37,590 nucleotides of DNA from Betaproteobacteria bacterium (GCA_023266235.1 JAHFRL010000034.1:1-37590); one strand, 5' to 3'; counted from the first letter of the stretch, positions 1-8,566 are shown. Numbers and translations: made by a program. The notes: a model not told the origin generated them from the sequence alone.

Positions 1-186
1 CTAGACTACGCGCTTCCGTTTTGAACCAATGTACGAATAACACGAGAGATCACGTCACATGCTGAAAATCTGGGGCCGCACCAACTCGATCAACGTGCAG
101 AAAGTGCTGTGGTGCTGCGGCGAGCTCAACATCGAATACGAGCGCATCGACGCGGGCCTGCAGTTCGGCGTCAACACCACGCCCGA
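1..186 (+). repeat. Upstream copy of GST leader and 5' coding region (direct repeat, copy 1)
   Basis: The first 14 bases (ctagactacgcgct) recur at 2023-2036. Bases 59-186 match 2079-2206 at 122 of 128 positions by direct reading. Four of the six mismatches cluster in three codons (I-E-Y here, L-K-H in copy 2). The leaders between these blocks are similar in length (58 and 56 nt) but diverged. The repeat starts at the window edge and may continue outside it. Similarity ends abruptly after base 186. Confidence 0.9.
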
Positions 187-205
187 CGAACGAGGACACT
201 CATGA
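59..205 (+). pseudogene. Truncated glutathione S-transferase (N-terminal 43 codons plus 5 foreign)
   Basis: An ATG at 59 opens a reading frame almost identical to the start of the intact GST at 2079. It contains the beta-1/alpha-1 segment of the thioredoxin-like fold (MLKIWGRTNS onward) and stops after 48 codons. The last five codons (D-E-R-G-H-S region) are not GST sequence. Its TGA stop at 203-205 overlaps the ATG of the FecR gene at 202 (ATGA), so ribosomes finishing this fragment could re-initiate on the FecR gene. It cannot be an active transferase because most of the fold and the whole C-terminal domain are missing. It is probably the remnant of a tandem GST paralog whose 3' part was replaced. 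It may also serve as a short leader peptide. Confidence 0.8.
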
Positions 206-936
206 ACCGCTTTCGAGAAACTGACGATCCCCGTCGCCGTCTGCTGATTCAAGCGCTTGCTGCAGGGCTGTTTTCCACCGGACTGCCCGGAGGGCGCGCA
301 CTGGCGGCCAATATCCTCGGCAGTACGCCAGCGAAGCTCCCCGCGGGGCAATCGATCTACCGCCTATCCGGCAAGGCGCTGGTCAATGGCAGCGCGGCGA
401 CCAGCGAGACCCGTATCGGCCCCAGCGACACCGTGGAAACCGCCAGGAACAGCGAGATCGTGTTCGCGGTTGGCGAGAACGCCTTCATCCTGCGCGGCGA
501 GAGCCGTATCGTGCTCGAGCCCGCGCCCAAGAGTTCGGTGCTGATTTCCGGTCTGCGACTGCTTACCGGCGCGCTGCTCTCCGTGTTCCCGCCTGGAAAA
601 CCCACTCGCATACAAACGATCACCGCCACCATAGGCATACGCGGCACCGGCGTATATCTGGAGGCGGACCCGCAGCAGACCTATTTCTGCACGTGTTACG
701 GGACTGCGGAAGTGACGGCCAGCAATGACGCACAGAGCAAGGACACCGTCGTGTCGAAACATCACGACAGGCCGCTTTATATACTGGCCGATGCCAAACC
801 AGGGGAGAACATCCGCAAGGCGCCGTTCATCAACCACACCGACCAGGAACTGATGCTGATCGAGACGCTGGTCGGACGCACGCCGCCGTTTGTGTTCCCA
901 CGGGATACCTACAACGCCCCGCGGCGTGACTATTGA
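202..936 (+). CDS. FecR-domain periplasmic protein
   Basis: The product is 244 aa. The start at 202 is chosen because GAGG lies just upstream (193-196) and the ATG overlaps the stop of the GST fragment; an earlier in-frame start at 109 would only translate GST sequence out of frame. The N-terminus has P-R-R-R-L-L at residues 10-15 followed by a hydrophobic stretch and an A-L-A site near residue 36, resembling a Tat or Sec export signal. Residues about 55-150 have the FecR-domain pattern: a glycine-bounded strand, an S-E-I-V-F-A-V-G-E-N segment and an F-I-L-R-G-E-S segment. FecR domains usually sense or stiffen in the periplasm. No sigma factor or TonB receptor adjoins it, so a classical iron-citrate role is not supported. 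The neighbour is a convergent outer-membrane barrel gene ending 2 bp away. Confidence 0.7.
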   Translation: MNRFRETDDPRRRLLIQALAAGLFSTGLPGGRALAANILGSTPAKLPAGQSIYRLSGKALVNGSAATSETRIGPSDTVETARNSEIVFAVGENAFILRGESRIVLEPAPKSSVLISGLRLLTGALLSVFPPGKPTRIQTITATIGIRGTGVYLEADPQQTYFCTCYGTAEVTASNDAQSKDTVVSKHHDRPLYILADAKPGENIRKAPFINHTDQELMLIETLVGRTPPFVFPRDTYNAPRRDY

Positions 937-938
937 TC

Positions 939-1910
939 TTAGAACCGGATCAGATAAGCCACGGTGAACTGGTTATCGAAATAGCGGATCGAGTTGCCTT
1001 GCGCCGAGGTCGGGGTCGACTGCACCCATCTCCAGGAAACATCGAGGGCCTGCCCCTCGCCGAACGCGAGGTTGTACCCGATAGTCGCAAGAGCGGTTCG
1101 GGCCTTGAGCCGATAGGCCTGGCGCACGATACCGGTAAATGCATCGTCCCGGACATCGGCTTCGGCGATGGCTTCGGCGATGGGTGACGGGAGCGCAGTG
1201 GACACAACGTCACCGCGGCGATACTCGCCGCCCAGGTACACGCTACCGCTTCGGGTAAGCGCATAGTCCAGATTCAGGCGAGCGGACCAGTCCTTGGTGT
1301 CGAACACGATGCTCTTGCCGTCGCGCACGTTGTAGGCCAGGTTCCCGAAAAGATGAATGCGGTCGGTCACGGGCTTGCGCACCGTGAGACCGGCGGAATA
1401 ACGGTAGCCGTCGCGCAGATCGGATTCATACTGATCTTTGGAACCGCGCACGAAGGCGCCGAAGATCGGGGAGCCGAATTCGCCGGAAGCACGATACTGG
1501 AACTCCCCCTGGATTCCGTAGAAGTAACGCGACAGGCCGGTGTAGGCGCGGAACTTTTCGCCGCCCAGGAACCCGAGCAGCAGCAGGCGCGTGTGCTGCG
1601 AGACCGGGATATCCAGACTCTTGCTCAGATTGAGGCTATAGGACTGGTCGGACAGCCGGTCTGCGCCTCTTGCCCGGGTGACATTGTCATCGGTGGTGAA
1701 GCCCGCCTCGATGCGGATGTCAAGAGGTTCAGCGGCGAGCAGTATGGACGGCGCGCACAGGGCGCCAAGCAGCACTGCCGCGGCGGTACTCAGGCAGGAA
1801 CCCAATCCTGCCATCCTCCATTGCCCGGCGCGGACCGAAACGCCGCTTACGGGTGCGGGAAATACCCTATCGGTAACAGCACGGTTTTGTCGTTCCTGCT
1901 GATCGCCCAT
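939..1910 (-). CDS. Outer-membrane beta-barrel protein, function unknown
   Basis: The product is up to 323 aa. A hydrophobic export signal lies at about residues 38-59, ending in L-L-A-A-E-P. The mature part shows alternating hydrophobic/polar strands with many Tyr, Phe, Arg and Asp, and it ends in aromatic Phe (T-V-A-Y-L-I-R-F), the classic C-terminal signature for BAM insertion. An alternative ATG at 1814 would give a more usual signal peptide, but its GGAGG abuts the codon with no spacer. The 1910 start has CGGGA at a workable distance, so the start is open. The gene converges on the FecR gene with stops 2 bp apart and no terminator hairpin between them. Many proteobacterial FecR-domain proteins are encoded with outer-membrane partners, so the two may cooperate; that is inference. 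Confidence 0.6.
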   Translation of the reverse strand: MGDQQERQNRAVTDRVFPAPVSGVSVRAGQWRMAGLGSCLSTAAAVLLGALCAPSILLAAEPLDIRIEAGFTTDDNVTRARGADRLSDQSYSLNLSKSLDIPVSQHTRLLLLGFLGGEKFRAYTGLSRYFYGIQGEFQYRASGEFGSPIFGAFVRGSKDQYESDLRDGYRYSAGLTVRKPVTDRIHLFGNLAYNVRDGKSIVFDTKDWSARLNLDYALTRSGSVYLGGEYRRGDVVSTALPSPIAEAIAEADVRDDAFTGIVRQAYRLKARTALATIGYNLAFGEGQALDVSWRWVQSTPTSAQGNSIRYFDNQFTVAYLIRF

Positions 1911-2022
1911 TAGTTGTTGTCCCGGAGACCGTAACGCAGTTGCCTATGATACTGGCAGGCGAGGAGTATTGCCACCGCGTGTATTTCGTATTAGCGCGCT
2001 TTGCCGCGCGGAGCGAGGCAGG

Positions 2023-2206
2023 CTAGACTACGCGCTATCGTTTCAAATCCATATCAGCCAGCACGGGGGAGCAGAACAATGCTGAAAATCTGGGGCCGCA
2101 CCAATTCGATCAACGTGCAGAAAGTGCTGTGGTGCTGCGGCGAGCTCAACCTCAAGCACGAGCGCATCGACGCTGGCCTGCAGTTCGGCGTCAACACCAC
2201 GCCCGA
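2023..2206 (+). repeat. GST leader and 5' coding region (direct repeat, copy 2)
   Basis: This is the partner of the repeat at 1-186. It holds the shared 14-base leader start at 2023-2036, a diverged stretch with its own GGGGGA ribosome-binding site near 2064-2069, and the first 128 coding bases of the intact GST gene. Recombination between the copies would delete or duplicate the FecR/barrel cassette. Confidence 0.9.
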
Positions 2207-2699
2207 ATACAAGGCGATGAATCCCAACGCGCTGGTGCCGACGATAAACGACGATGGATTCGTGCTGTGGGAGTCGCAGGCGATCGTGCGCTACCTCGCG
2301 CGCAAGCACGGCCTGGGCTCGCTCTGCCCGTCCGACCCCAAGGCCTGCGCCGACGCCGACCGCTGGATGGACTGGAACGCGACAACGGTGTGGGTCAACC
2401 TGCGGCCGATATTCTGGAATCTGGTGCGCACGCCGCCCGAGAAACGCGACATGGCGCTGGTGAATGATTCGCGCAACAAGCTTGCCGCCAGCATGGCGAT
2501 TTTCGACGCCCACCTCGCCCACCGCAAATTCGTGACCGGCGACGCCTTCACGATGGGCGACATCCCGGTCGGCACCTCGGTGCAGCGCTGGTTCAACCTG
2601 CCGATCGAGCGCGAAAATCTCCAGCACCTCGCGGCCTACTACCAGCGATTGCGGGCGCGCGCGCCGTTCAAGCAGTACGTCGATCTGCCGCTGAACTGA
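2079..2699 (+). CDS. Glutathione S-transferase, GstB-like
   Basis: The 206-aa product has normal GST length. Residues 1-78 form the thioredoxin-like glutathione-binding domain, with W-G-R-x-x-S-x-N near the N-terminus, the cis-Pro region N-P-N-A-L-V-P-T at 48-55 and the glutathione-contacting E-S-Q-A-I-V-R-Y-L at 65-73. Residues from about 88 form the helical C-terminal domain, including W-M-D-W and V-R-T-P-P-E-K-R-D. The whole resembles E. coli GstB. GstB-type enzymes conjugate glutathione to electrophiles in the cytoplasm; the substrate here cannot be read from sequence. The ATG at 2079 is preceded by a clear GGGGGA site; a TTG further upstream would add 26 unconserved residues. The nearby partial copy shows this locus has undergone duplication. 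Confidence 0.9.
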   Translation: MLKIWGRTNSINVQKVLWCCGELNLKHERIDAGLQFGVNTTPEYKAMNPNALVPTINDDGFVLWESQAIVRYLARKHGLGSLCPSDPKACADADRWMDWNATTVWVNLRPIFWNLVRTPPEKRDMALVNDSRNKLAASMAIFDAHLAHRKFVTGDAFTMGDIPVGTSVQRWFNLPIERENLQHLAAYYQRLRARAPFKQYVDLPLN

Positions 2700-2713
2700 A
2701 CCGCCGCCGGGAC

Positions 2714-3838
2714 CTATTTTCGGAAAAGGCTCGCCGCCTTGTCGCGCATTGCAGCGAGCATCCCTTCGGCGGTGGCGGCGGCGTCGGCCGTTGCCCGCCG
2801 CGGATAGGATCCGAGCAAATAGCGCGCCTTGATGTCCGCGGCCCACACCGCGCGCTCGATGTCGCGCGCCCCCATGCCCGGATAGCGCGTCAGCATTTCA
2901 GGCGGGATGCTGCCCGCCTCGCGCAACTCGCCGCCCGGCGCGAGATACCACGCCTTGCCGTTCGCGGTATCGACGAAGCGATTGTCGAACACATGCACCA
3001 TCGACATGCGTGAGCCGTCGGCGGCCCGCAGTTCGGCCTGCGCGCCGTAACCCGGCGACGGTACACCCACTGCGGTCATGCTGTGCATCACCATGCTCGT
3101 CAGCGTATCCAGCGCGGCGAGGCGCTCGCGATTCACCTCGGAGCCGGGCGGCGGCGCAGCTTCGACCTGCCACAATGCCCCGCCCCAGCGTACGGACGTC
3201 CGGTCGTCGCCCAATTCCAGATAAAACGGATTCAGCACCGGCTCGGCGCTCACGCGATAGCCGTAACACTCGAGCACCCAGCGGTCCATCTCGTATTCAT
3301 CGGCCGCGTACGACGACGCGATCAGCGGCACGCTGGTGGCAAGCAGCCGCGCGAAGCCGCCGGCGGCGAGCCAGCCTTGATGCTTTTGCATTCCCGGCTG
3401 GAACACCACGGCGAGATTGAATGCCGGCGCCGCGTGCCCGCTCAAGAACTCGGCGAGTCCCGTGCGATGGCATTGCGCCGGCGCCGCCGGCGCGTGTGCG
3501 GCAGCAGCGGACGCAAAACCGGTGTCGAGCTCGGCCCCGATCAAGGTCACCGTCACTTCGCAGCGCGCATCGAGCAGCTGCGGCAGCAGCTGGTACCAGC
3601 GGCCCTGTTCCGGCGCATCGGTGGTTTCGGCGCCGATCACGAGAATCGACAGCGCCGGCGCCGCCGCAAGCTGCGGCGCGCGCACGGCGATCCAGCGCGC
3701 GACCGCCGCCGGCGCCGCGAGTACCGCCGAAGCGGTCGCCAAGGGAATATCACGCAAATACGCAAGGCCGCTGCGCGTCGCGAGCCCGGCGATCAACCCC
3801 GGCCACTCGTGGTGATGCAGGATCAGCGGTTGAGCCAT
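2714..3838 (-). CDS. MSS51 C-terminal-domain-like protein, function unknown
   Basis: The product is 374 aa with no signal peptide or convincing membrane segment. The middle resembles the C-terminal domain of MYND-finger/MSS51 proteins: I-L-V-I-G-A-E-T-T-D then a W-Y-Q-L-L-P-Q-L-L segment, a V-T-L-I-G-A-E-L segment, F-N-L-A-V-V-F-Q-P-G-M, then V-P-L-I-A-S-S-Y and an N-P-F triplet. The zinc-binding MYND part is absent. The match is recalled from family pattern, not searched, and it tells little about function. The ATG at 3838 lies 2 bp after the stop of the nucleoside transporter gene, so the two are co-transcribed and probably translationally coupled. The C-terminal third is Ala-rich and amphipathic. 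A role linked to nucleoside use is only guilt by association. Confidence 0.6.
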   Translation of the reverse strand: MAQPLILHHHEWPGLIAGLATRSGLAYLRDIPLATASAVLAAPAAVARWIAVRAPQLAAAPALSILVIGAETTDAPEQGRWYQLLPQLLDARCEVTVTLIGAELDTGFASAAAAHAPAAPAQCHRTGLAEFLSGHAAPAFNLAVVFQPGMQKHQGWLAAGGFARLLATSVPLIASSYAADEYEMDRWVLECYGYRVSAEPVLNPFYLELGDDRTSVRWGGALWQVEAAPPPGSEVNRERLAALDTLTSMVMHSMTAVGVPSPGYGAQAELRAADGSRMSMVHVFDNRFVDTANGKAWYLAPGGELREAGSIPPEMLTRYPGMGARDIERAVWAADIKARYLLGSYPRRATADAAATAEGMLAAMRDKAASLFRK

Positions 3839-3840
3839 GC

Positions 3841-5094
3841 CTATCCGGTCCAGAGCATGCCGACCACCGCGCCCGTCATGCAGGTGGCGAGCGTGCCGGC
3901 GACGATCGACTTCAACCCCAGCGCAACGACCTCGTCGCGGCGCTGCGGCGCCATGGTCGCGAGCCCGCCGATCAGGATGCCGAGACTGCCGAAATTGGCG
4001 AAGCCGCACAGCGCGTAAGTCATGAGCATGCGGCTCCTGAGCGACAGCGTGCCATCCGGCAAGTGCGCGAGGTCGAGGTAGGCGATGAACTCGTTCAATA
4101 TGGTCTTGGTGCCGAGCAGCGCGCCCGCCGCCGGCGCCTCGCTCCACGGCACGCCAACCAGCCACGCGAGCGGCGCGAGCAGCACACCGAGCACGCGTTG
4201 CAACGTGATCGGCCTGCCGTCGAGCGCAGGCAGGGCTTCAAGCATCACGTTGGCGAGCGACACCAGCGCGACCAGCACCACCAGCAAGGCAACGATGTTG
4301 AGCAGGAGCTGCAGCCCGTCGAGCGTGCCCCTGGTGATCGCGTCCATGCTGCTCGAAGCCTGCTGCGCCGGCGCGAGCTGTCCCGACGTCGGCGCGCCGG
4401 TAGCCGGCACCATCAGCACCGATATGACGATCGCCGCCGGCGCGCTGATAATGGACGCAATCAGGATGTGGCCGAGCGCATCCGGAATCACCGGGCCGAG
4501 AATGCTGGCGTAAATCACCATTACCGTGCCGGCGATGCCGGCCATGCCGCAGGTCATCACGATGAACAACTCGCCGCGCGACAGTTGCGCGAGATACGGC
4601 CGGATGAAGAGCGGCGCCTCGACCATGCCGACGAAAATATTGGCGGCAGTCGACAGCCCGACCGCGCCGCCGACGCCCATGGTCTTCTCGAGCACGCGCG
4701 AAATCTGGCGCACGATCCACGGCAGCACGCGCCAGTAGAACAACAGCGACGACAGCGCGCTGATGACGAGAATGATCGGCAGGGCGCGAAATGCGAGCGA
4801 AAAACTCGAGCCCGGCCCGGATTCGGCGAACGGCAGCGGCGCGCCGCCGATGTAACCGAATACAAACGACGTGCCAGCTTGCGTGGCTTTTTCGATTGCC
4901 AGCAACACGTCGTTCAGCGCGAGGAAAAACTGCTTGAATATGGCGAGCTTGAGCAGCGCCGCCGCGAATACGATCTGCAGCGCGATGCCGGCGATCACCG
5001 TGCGCCATGCGACCACGCGCCGGTTTTCGCTGGCGAGCCAGGCCAGCAACAGAATCGCGACAAATCCGAACGCGCTCTGGAGGACTGGGGACAA
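3841..5094 (-). CDS. Concentrative nucleoside transporter (CNT/NupC family)
   Basis: The 417-aa polytopic inner-membrane protein has the usual length for bacterial CNT carriers, which import nucleosides with protons or sodium. The family signature is clear at residues 146-161: G-L-S-T-A-A-N-I-F-V-G-M-V-E-A-P. Further conserved parts are the N-terminal gate segments, and N-E-F-I-A-Y and A-L-C-G-F-A-N-F-G-S in the C-terminal half. The only plausible start is a TTG at 5094; no ATG or GTG occurs in frame between it and the upstream cysS stop, and the ribosome-binding site is weak. It lies 27 bp downstream of cysS and 2 bp upstream of the MSS51-like gene, so the three probably share a transcript. 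Substrate preference among nucleosides is not resolved. Confidence 0.9.
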   Translation of the reverse strand: MSPVLQSAFGFVAILLLAWLASENRRVVAWRTVIAGIALQIVFAAALLKLAIFKQFFLALNDVLLAIEKATQAGTSFVFGYIGGAPLPFAESGPGSSFSLAFRALPIILVISALSSLLFYWRVLPWIVRQISRVLEKTMGVGGAVGLSTAANIFVGMVEAPLFIRPYLAQLSRGELFIVMTCGMAGIAGTVMVIYASILGPVIPDALGHILIASIISAPAAIVISVLMVPATGAPTSGQLAPAQQASSSMDAITRGTLDGLQLLLNIVALLVVLVALVSLANVMLEALPALDGRPITLQRVLGVLLAPLAWLVGVPWSEAPAAGALLGTKTILNEFIAYLDLAHLPDGTLSLRSRMLMTYALCGFANFGSLGILIGGLATMAPQRRDEVVALGLKSIVAGTLATCMTGAVVGMLWTG

Positions 5095-5121
5095 GATCGA
5101 CCCGTTGCGCGATGAAGGGCG

Positions 5122-6555
5122 CTAACTGCGCCGCCAGATGGTGCCCTTCGGCGTATCCTCGAGCGCGATGCTGGCATCGAGCAGTTCCTTGCGAATGCGG
5201 TCGGCTTCGACATAGTTTTTCGCTTTCCGCGCAGCAATACGATCCGCGATTAATTGGTCAATTTTCTCCGAAGAGAGTCCAATCTCTACCTTCGGCGGGT
5301 AACCGGTAACGTGTAGCTGGGCGTGCGGAACAACAATAACTTGCCGACCCTGCAAAAAATCCATTGGCTTGCGCTGCAGCAGGCCGAGTGTCGCCGCCAG
5401 CGATTTGAGCAGCACCGCCGCAGGCCGTGAGCCGCTGCGGTTGACCTCGTTGGCGAGATCGAACAGCACAGCCACCGCTTCGGACGTGTTGAAATCGTCT
5501 TCCATCGCTTCCCTGAAGCGCGCCGCGTGCGGCTCGTTCCAGTCCACCGGCCCCGCCGCAACAGCGTGATCCTTGAGCGCGGTGTAGAGCCGCGTCAGCG
5601 CCTGGCGCGCATCGTCGAGATGGTGGTCGGAGTAATTGAGGGGGCTGCGGTAATGCGCGCGCAGGATGAAAAAGCGCACCACTTCGGCGTCGTACCTGGC
5701 GAGGATTTCGCGTACGGTAAAGAAGTTGCCGAGCGATTTCGACATCTTTTCGTCGTCGACCCGCACAAAGCCGTTGTGCATCCAGTAATTGACGAAAGGG
5801 TTTCCCTTATTTTCATCAAATGCGCCTTCGGATTGCGCGATTTCGTTCTCGTGATGCGGGAACTGCAGGTCCTGGCCGCCGCCGTGGATGTCGAAATGCC
5901 GGCCGAGCAGCGTGCTCGACATCGCCGAGCACTCGATGTGCCAGCCCGGGCGGCCCTGCCCCCATGGGCTCGGCCACGCCGGCTCGCCCGGCTTGGCGCG
6001 CTTCCACAGCACGAAATCGAGCGGATCGCGCTTCGCCAGCGTGACCTCGACACGCTCGCCGGCGTGCAGGTCCTCGAGCGACTTGCCCGACAGCTTGCCG
6101 TAGCCCGGGAAATCGCGCACCGAGTAATTGACGTCACCGTCGGGCGCGACGTAGGCGAGCCCCTTCTGCTCGAGCAGCCGGATGATCTCCTGCATCTGCG
6201 GAATGTATTCGGTCGCGCGCGGCTCGAAGTCGGGCTTGAGCACGCCGAGCGCGGCGGCGTCCTCGTTCATGGCCTGGATGAACCGCGCAGTGAGTTCATC
6301 CAGCGGCTCTTTGTTTTCGGCCGCGCGCTTGATGATCTTGTCGTCGATATCGGTGATGTTGCGCACGTAGGTCACATCCAGGCCCGCGGCGCGCAACCAG
6401 CGGGTGACCACGTCGAACACCACCATCACCCGTGCGTGGCCCAGGTGGCAATAGTCGTAAACCGTCATGCCGCAGACGTAAATCCGCACCTGGCCCGGCA
6501 CGATCGGCCTGAATTCCTGTTTATCGCGGGTCAGCGTGTTGTAGAGCTTGAGCAT
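5122..6555 (-). CDS. cysS: Cysteinyl-tRNA synthetase
   Basis: This class I aminoacyl-tRNA synthetase charges tRNA-Cys with cysteine in the cytoplasm. The 477-aa product is slightly longer than E. coli CysS. The HIGH motif appears as H-L-G-H at 37-40 and KMSKS at 270-274. The catalytic zinc ligands are visible as Cys28 (Y-V-C-G-M), Cys209 (H-I-E-C-S), His234 and Glu238 (H-H-E-N-E). The anticodon-binding C-terminus includes an A-D-R-I-R-K-E-L segment. It is divergent from the TPR gene across about 200 bp. It is the first gene of an apparent minus-strand unit with the nucleoside transporter and the MSS51-like gene. Confidence 0.97.
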   Translation of the reverse strand: MLKLYNTLTRDKQEFRPIVPGQVRIYVCGMTVYDYCHLGHARVMVVFDVVTRWLRAAGLDVTYVRNITDIDDKIIKRAAENKEPLDELTARFIQAMNEDAAALGVLKPDFEPRATEYIPQMQEIIRLLEQKGLAYVAPDGDVNYSVRDFPGYGKLSGKSLEDLHAGERVEVTLAKRDPLDFVLWKRAKPGEPAWPSPWGQGRPGWHIECSAMSSTLLGRHFDIHGGGQDLQFPHHENEIAQSEGAFDENKGNPFVNYWMHNGFVRVDDEKMSKSLGNFFTVREILARYDAEVVRFFILRAHYRSPLNYSDHHLDDARQALTRLYTALKDHAVAAGPVDWNEPHAARFREAMEDDFNTSEAVAVLFDLANEVNRSGSRPAAVLLKSLAATLGLLQRKPMDFLQGRQVIVVPHAQLHVTGYPPKVEIGLSSEKIDQLIADRIAARKAKNYVEADRIRKELLDASIALEDTPKGTIWRRS

Positions 6556-6756
6556 GGCGGGATGCGGGCTTCCGGCACACCCGACCCTACGCCACGGCAG
6601 GCAGGGTTCGCGCCCGCCGGCAGCCTGAAGGGGCGCCGCGAGCGGGCTGGCCGCAGTCAGGGCTGCGGCGGGACGTGTTTAATTTGGCCGGGGTTCTTGG
6701 TAAAATTTTTTAAGTTTGGTGAAGTAACACCCTGAAATTACGAAAAGTATAGCACA
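6556..6756. promoter_or_regulatory. Divergent intergenic region between cysS and the TPR gene
   Basis: The half nearest cysS is very GC-rich with several short inverted repeats. The half nearest the TPR gene is AT-rich. It includes TAAAAT near 6700 and a TATAGC-like hexamer close to the ATG at 6757. Promoters for both directions must lie here or inside flanking genes, but no convincing -35/-10 pair could be assigned by eye. Confidence 0.35.
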
Positions 6757-7299
6757 ATGACGCCTATGCCCGCGCCTACCTGGACCGCCCGCATCATCCT
6801 GTTGCTCGCCAGCCTGCTGATGGCGCCCTATGTCGGCGCGCAGAGCGACGATTATCAGGAAGCCGCCAAACTGTTTCGTTCCGGCCAGCAAGCGCAAGCG
6901 CTCGAACGCGTCGACAGCTTCCTCAAAACCGATCCCAAGGATGCGCGCGCGCGTTTCCTTAAGGGACTGATCCTCACCGAGCAAAGCAAGCCGGCCGATG
7001 CAATCAGGATCTTCACCGGCTTGACCGAGGATTATCCCGAGTTGCCGGAACCTTATAACAACCTCGCCGTGCTCTACGCGCAGCAAGGCCAGTACGACAA
7101 GGCGCGCAGCGCGCTCGAAATGTCAATCCGCACCCACCCGGGTTATGCGACGGCGTATGAGAACCTTGGGGATATTTATGCCAAGATGGCGTCCCAGGCC
7201 TACGCCAAGGCGCTGCAGCTCGACAAAAGCAAATCCGCGGCGCAGACCAAGCTCAAGCTGATCAATGAGCTGTTCTCGAGCAGCACGCGCCCAAAATGA
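6757..7299 (+). CDS. TPR-repeat periplasmic protein
   Basis: The 180-aa product has a Sec signal peptide (hydrophobic residues 12-25, probable cleavage after V-G-A at 26-28). About three tetratricopeptide repeats follow between residues 32 and 160, visible as A-x-x-L-F-x-x-G-Q-x-x-x-[19 protein letters not shown] and [10 protein letters not shown]. TPRs mediate protein-protein contacts. The position just before two cyclophilin genes suggests an envelope-folding or assembly context, but no partner is defined. An alternative ATG at 6766 would remove three residues and leave the signal peptide intact. The last repeat looks shortened relative to the 34-residue consensus. Confidence 0.8.
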   Translation: MTPMPAPTWTARIILLLASLLMAPYVGAQSDDYQEAAKLFRSGQQAQALERVDSFLKTDPKDARARFLKGLILTEQSKPADAIRIFTGLTEDYPELPEPYNNLAVLYAQQGQYDKARSALEMSIRTHPGYATAYENLGDIYAKMASQAYAKALQLDKSKSAAQTKLKLINELFSSSTRPK

Positions 7300-7351
7300 C
7301 ATTTTGCAGCGCCGCTGTTCTTTTCCCCATTCTTTTCGCGAGGTAAGAAAC

Positions 7352-7933
7352 ATGAAGATTAGATTGCCGGCTGCGCTCGCCGCGCTTGTTGTTTGCACTG
7401 CTGCGCTGGCGGCCGACCCGCAGGTCGAACTGAAGACCAACATGGGCACGATCACGCTCGAGCTGTATGCCGACAAGGCGCCGAAGACGGTCGAAAATTT
7501 CCTGCAATACGTGCGCGAAGGCCAGTACAAGGGCACGATTTTTCATCGCGTAATCCCCGGCTTCATGATTCAGGGCGGCGGCTTCACGGTCGACCTCGTG
7601 GAGAAGAAAACGCGCGATCCCGTGCAAAACGAGGCAAACAACGGGCTCAAGAACGAGGTCGGCACCATCGCGATGGCACGCAGGCCGGACCCGCACTCTG
7701 CGACCGCGCAGTTCTTCATCAATGTCAGCGACAACCAGGCGCTCAATTTCGCGCCCGGCAATCCGGGCTACGCAGTGTTCGGCAAGGTTGTGAAAGGCAT
7801 GGATGTCGTCAACAAAATCGTCGCGGTCGAAACCGCGCCCGGCGCAGTACCGCCACACCAGAACGTACCACGCAAGCCGGTCGTGATCGAAGACGCGAAG
7901 ATCGTCGTCCACGCGGGAAAGGCCGTGAAATAA
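7352..7933 (+). CDS. ppiA: Peptidyl-prolyl cis-trans isomerase, periplasmic cyclophilin
   Basis: This cyclophilin catalyses cis-trans isomerisation of proline peptide bonds. The 193-aa product begins with a signal peptide (hydrophobic 5-20, cleavage near A-A-L-A/A), placing it in the periplasm. The cyclophilin core shows [13 protein letters not shown], the active-site Arg/Phe/Gln region, and [10 protein letters not shown]. The Trp typical of human cyclophilin A is absent, as in many bacterial enzymes. The ATG at 7352 is preceded by GAGGT at 7340-7344. The gene is followed 53 bp later by a second cyclophilin; the spacer is largely a 7-bp repeat tract. Confidence 0.92.
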   Translation: MKIRLPAALAALVVCTAALAADPQVELKTNMGTITLELYADKAPKTVENFLQYVREGQYKGTIFHRVIPGFMIQGGGFTVDLVEKKTRDPVQNEANNGLKNEVGTIAMARRPDPHSATAQFFINVSDNQALNFAPGNPGYAVFGKVVKGMDVVNKIVAVETAPGAVPPHQNVPRKPVVIEDAKIVVHAGKAVK

Positions 7934-7947
7934 ACCGCCGGTTCGCA

Positions 7948-7985
7948 TTCCCTTCACTCATTCACCCTTCACTCCTTCACTCACT
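7948..7985 (+). repeat. Pyrimidine-rich heptamer array before ppiB
   Basis: Degenerate units of the TTCACCC/TTCACTC type fill the spacer between ppiA and the ppiB ATG at 7987. On the transcript of these plus-strand genes the tract is pyrimidine-only. No purine-rich Shine-Dalgarno sequence stands before the ppiB start codon. Confidence 0.85.
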
Positions 7986-7986
7986 T

Positions 7987-8478
7987 ATGGTCAAACTGCA
8001 TACCAATCACGGCGTCATCACCATCGAACTCGACGCGGCCAGGGCGCCGGCCACGGTCGAGAACTTCCTCAACTACGTCAATAGCGGGCATTTCAACAAC
8101 ACGGTTTTCCATCGCGTCATCGACGGCTTCATGATCCAGGGCGGAGGATTCGAGCCCGGCATGAAGCAAAAGCCGACCGGCGCGCAGATCAGGAACGAAG
8201 CCGACAACAAGCTCAAGAACGACAACTACACGCTCGCGATGGCGCGCACCAACGATCCGCATTCGGCCACCGCGCAGTTCTTCATCAATGTCGCCAACAA
8301 CGACTTCCTCAATCACAAAGCGCCCAATCCGCAGGGCTGGGGCTACTGCGTGTTCGGCAAGGTCACCGCGGGTACCGAGGTGGTCGACAAGATCAAGGGC
8401 GTCAAGACCGGCAGCCGCGCCGGCCACCAGGATGTGCCGGTGGAAGACGTGGTGATCGAGAAGGCGGAAGTGGTTTGA
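7987..8478 (+). CDS. ppiB: Peptidyl-prolyl cis-trans isomerase, cytoplasmic cyclophilin
   Basis: The 163-aa product has no signal peptide, so it is the cytoplasmic cyclophilin matching PpiB length. It starts directly with the first beta strand (V-K-L-H-T-N-H-G). It carries [13 protein letters not shown] near residue 40, [13 protein letters not shown], and G-Y-C-V-F-G-K-V. It is a close paralog of the preceding periplasmic enzyme, consistent with old tandem duplication. The start codon lies directly after a pyrimidine-rich heptamer tract with no Shine-Dalgarno sequence, which is unusual. Coupling to ppiA 53 bp upstream is possible. Confidence 0.92.
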   Translation: MVKLHTNHGVITIELDAARAPATVENFLNYVNSGHFNNTVFHRVIDGFMIQGGGFEPGMKQKPTGAQIRNEADNKLKNDNYTLAMARTNDPHSATAQFFINVANNDFLNHKAPNPQGWGYCVFGKVTAGTEVVDKIKGVKTGSRAGHQDVPVEDVVIEKAEVV

Positions 8479-8482
8479 ATTC

Positions 8483-8563
8483 GTGAGGAGTGAGGCGTAG
8501 AAGCGGGTAAGCTCTAAACCCTTCACCCTTCACCCTTCACCCTTCACCCCTCACCCTTCACCC
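8483..8563 (+). repeat. Inverted heptamer arrays between ppiB and lpxH
   Basis: A purine-rich arm (GTGAGGA, GTGAGGC, GTAGAAG units, 8483-8510) is followed by a pyrimidine arm of about six CCCTTCA units (8519-8563). The arms are imperfectly complementary, so the plus-strand transcript can fold into a long hairpin whose 3' arm ends 3 nt before the lpxH ATG. It could act as a processing or translation-control element. It has no U-tract, so a classical intrinsic terminator is unlikely. Confidence 0.85.
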
Positions 8564-8566
8564 AAA

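Noticed and set aside
59..205. Insertion-sequence remnant explaining the GST duplication
   Set aside because: No transposase fragment, terminal inverted repeats or short target duplication were found at the junction near 186 or before 2023.
3421..5115. Long plus-strand frame (564 codons) opposite the nucleoside transporter and MSS51-like genes
   Set aside because: It is Arg/Ala-rich low-complexity translation from the antisense strand of GC-rich genes with clear family motifs. It has no domain or ribosome-binding site.
7393..8478. Single 361-codon frame joining the two cyclophilins
   Set aside because: The first part is out of frame with ppiA. Only the part from ATG 7987 has cyclophilin sequence, so they are two genes.
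8519..8563. CRISPR-like or telomere-like array
   Set aside because: The units are 7 bp, directly abutting and without spacers, so this is a simple tandem repeat. No cas genes occur.
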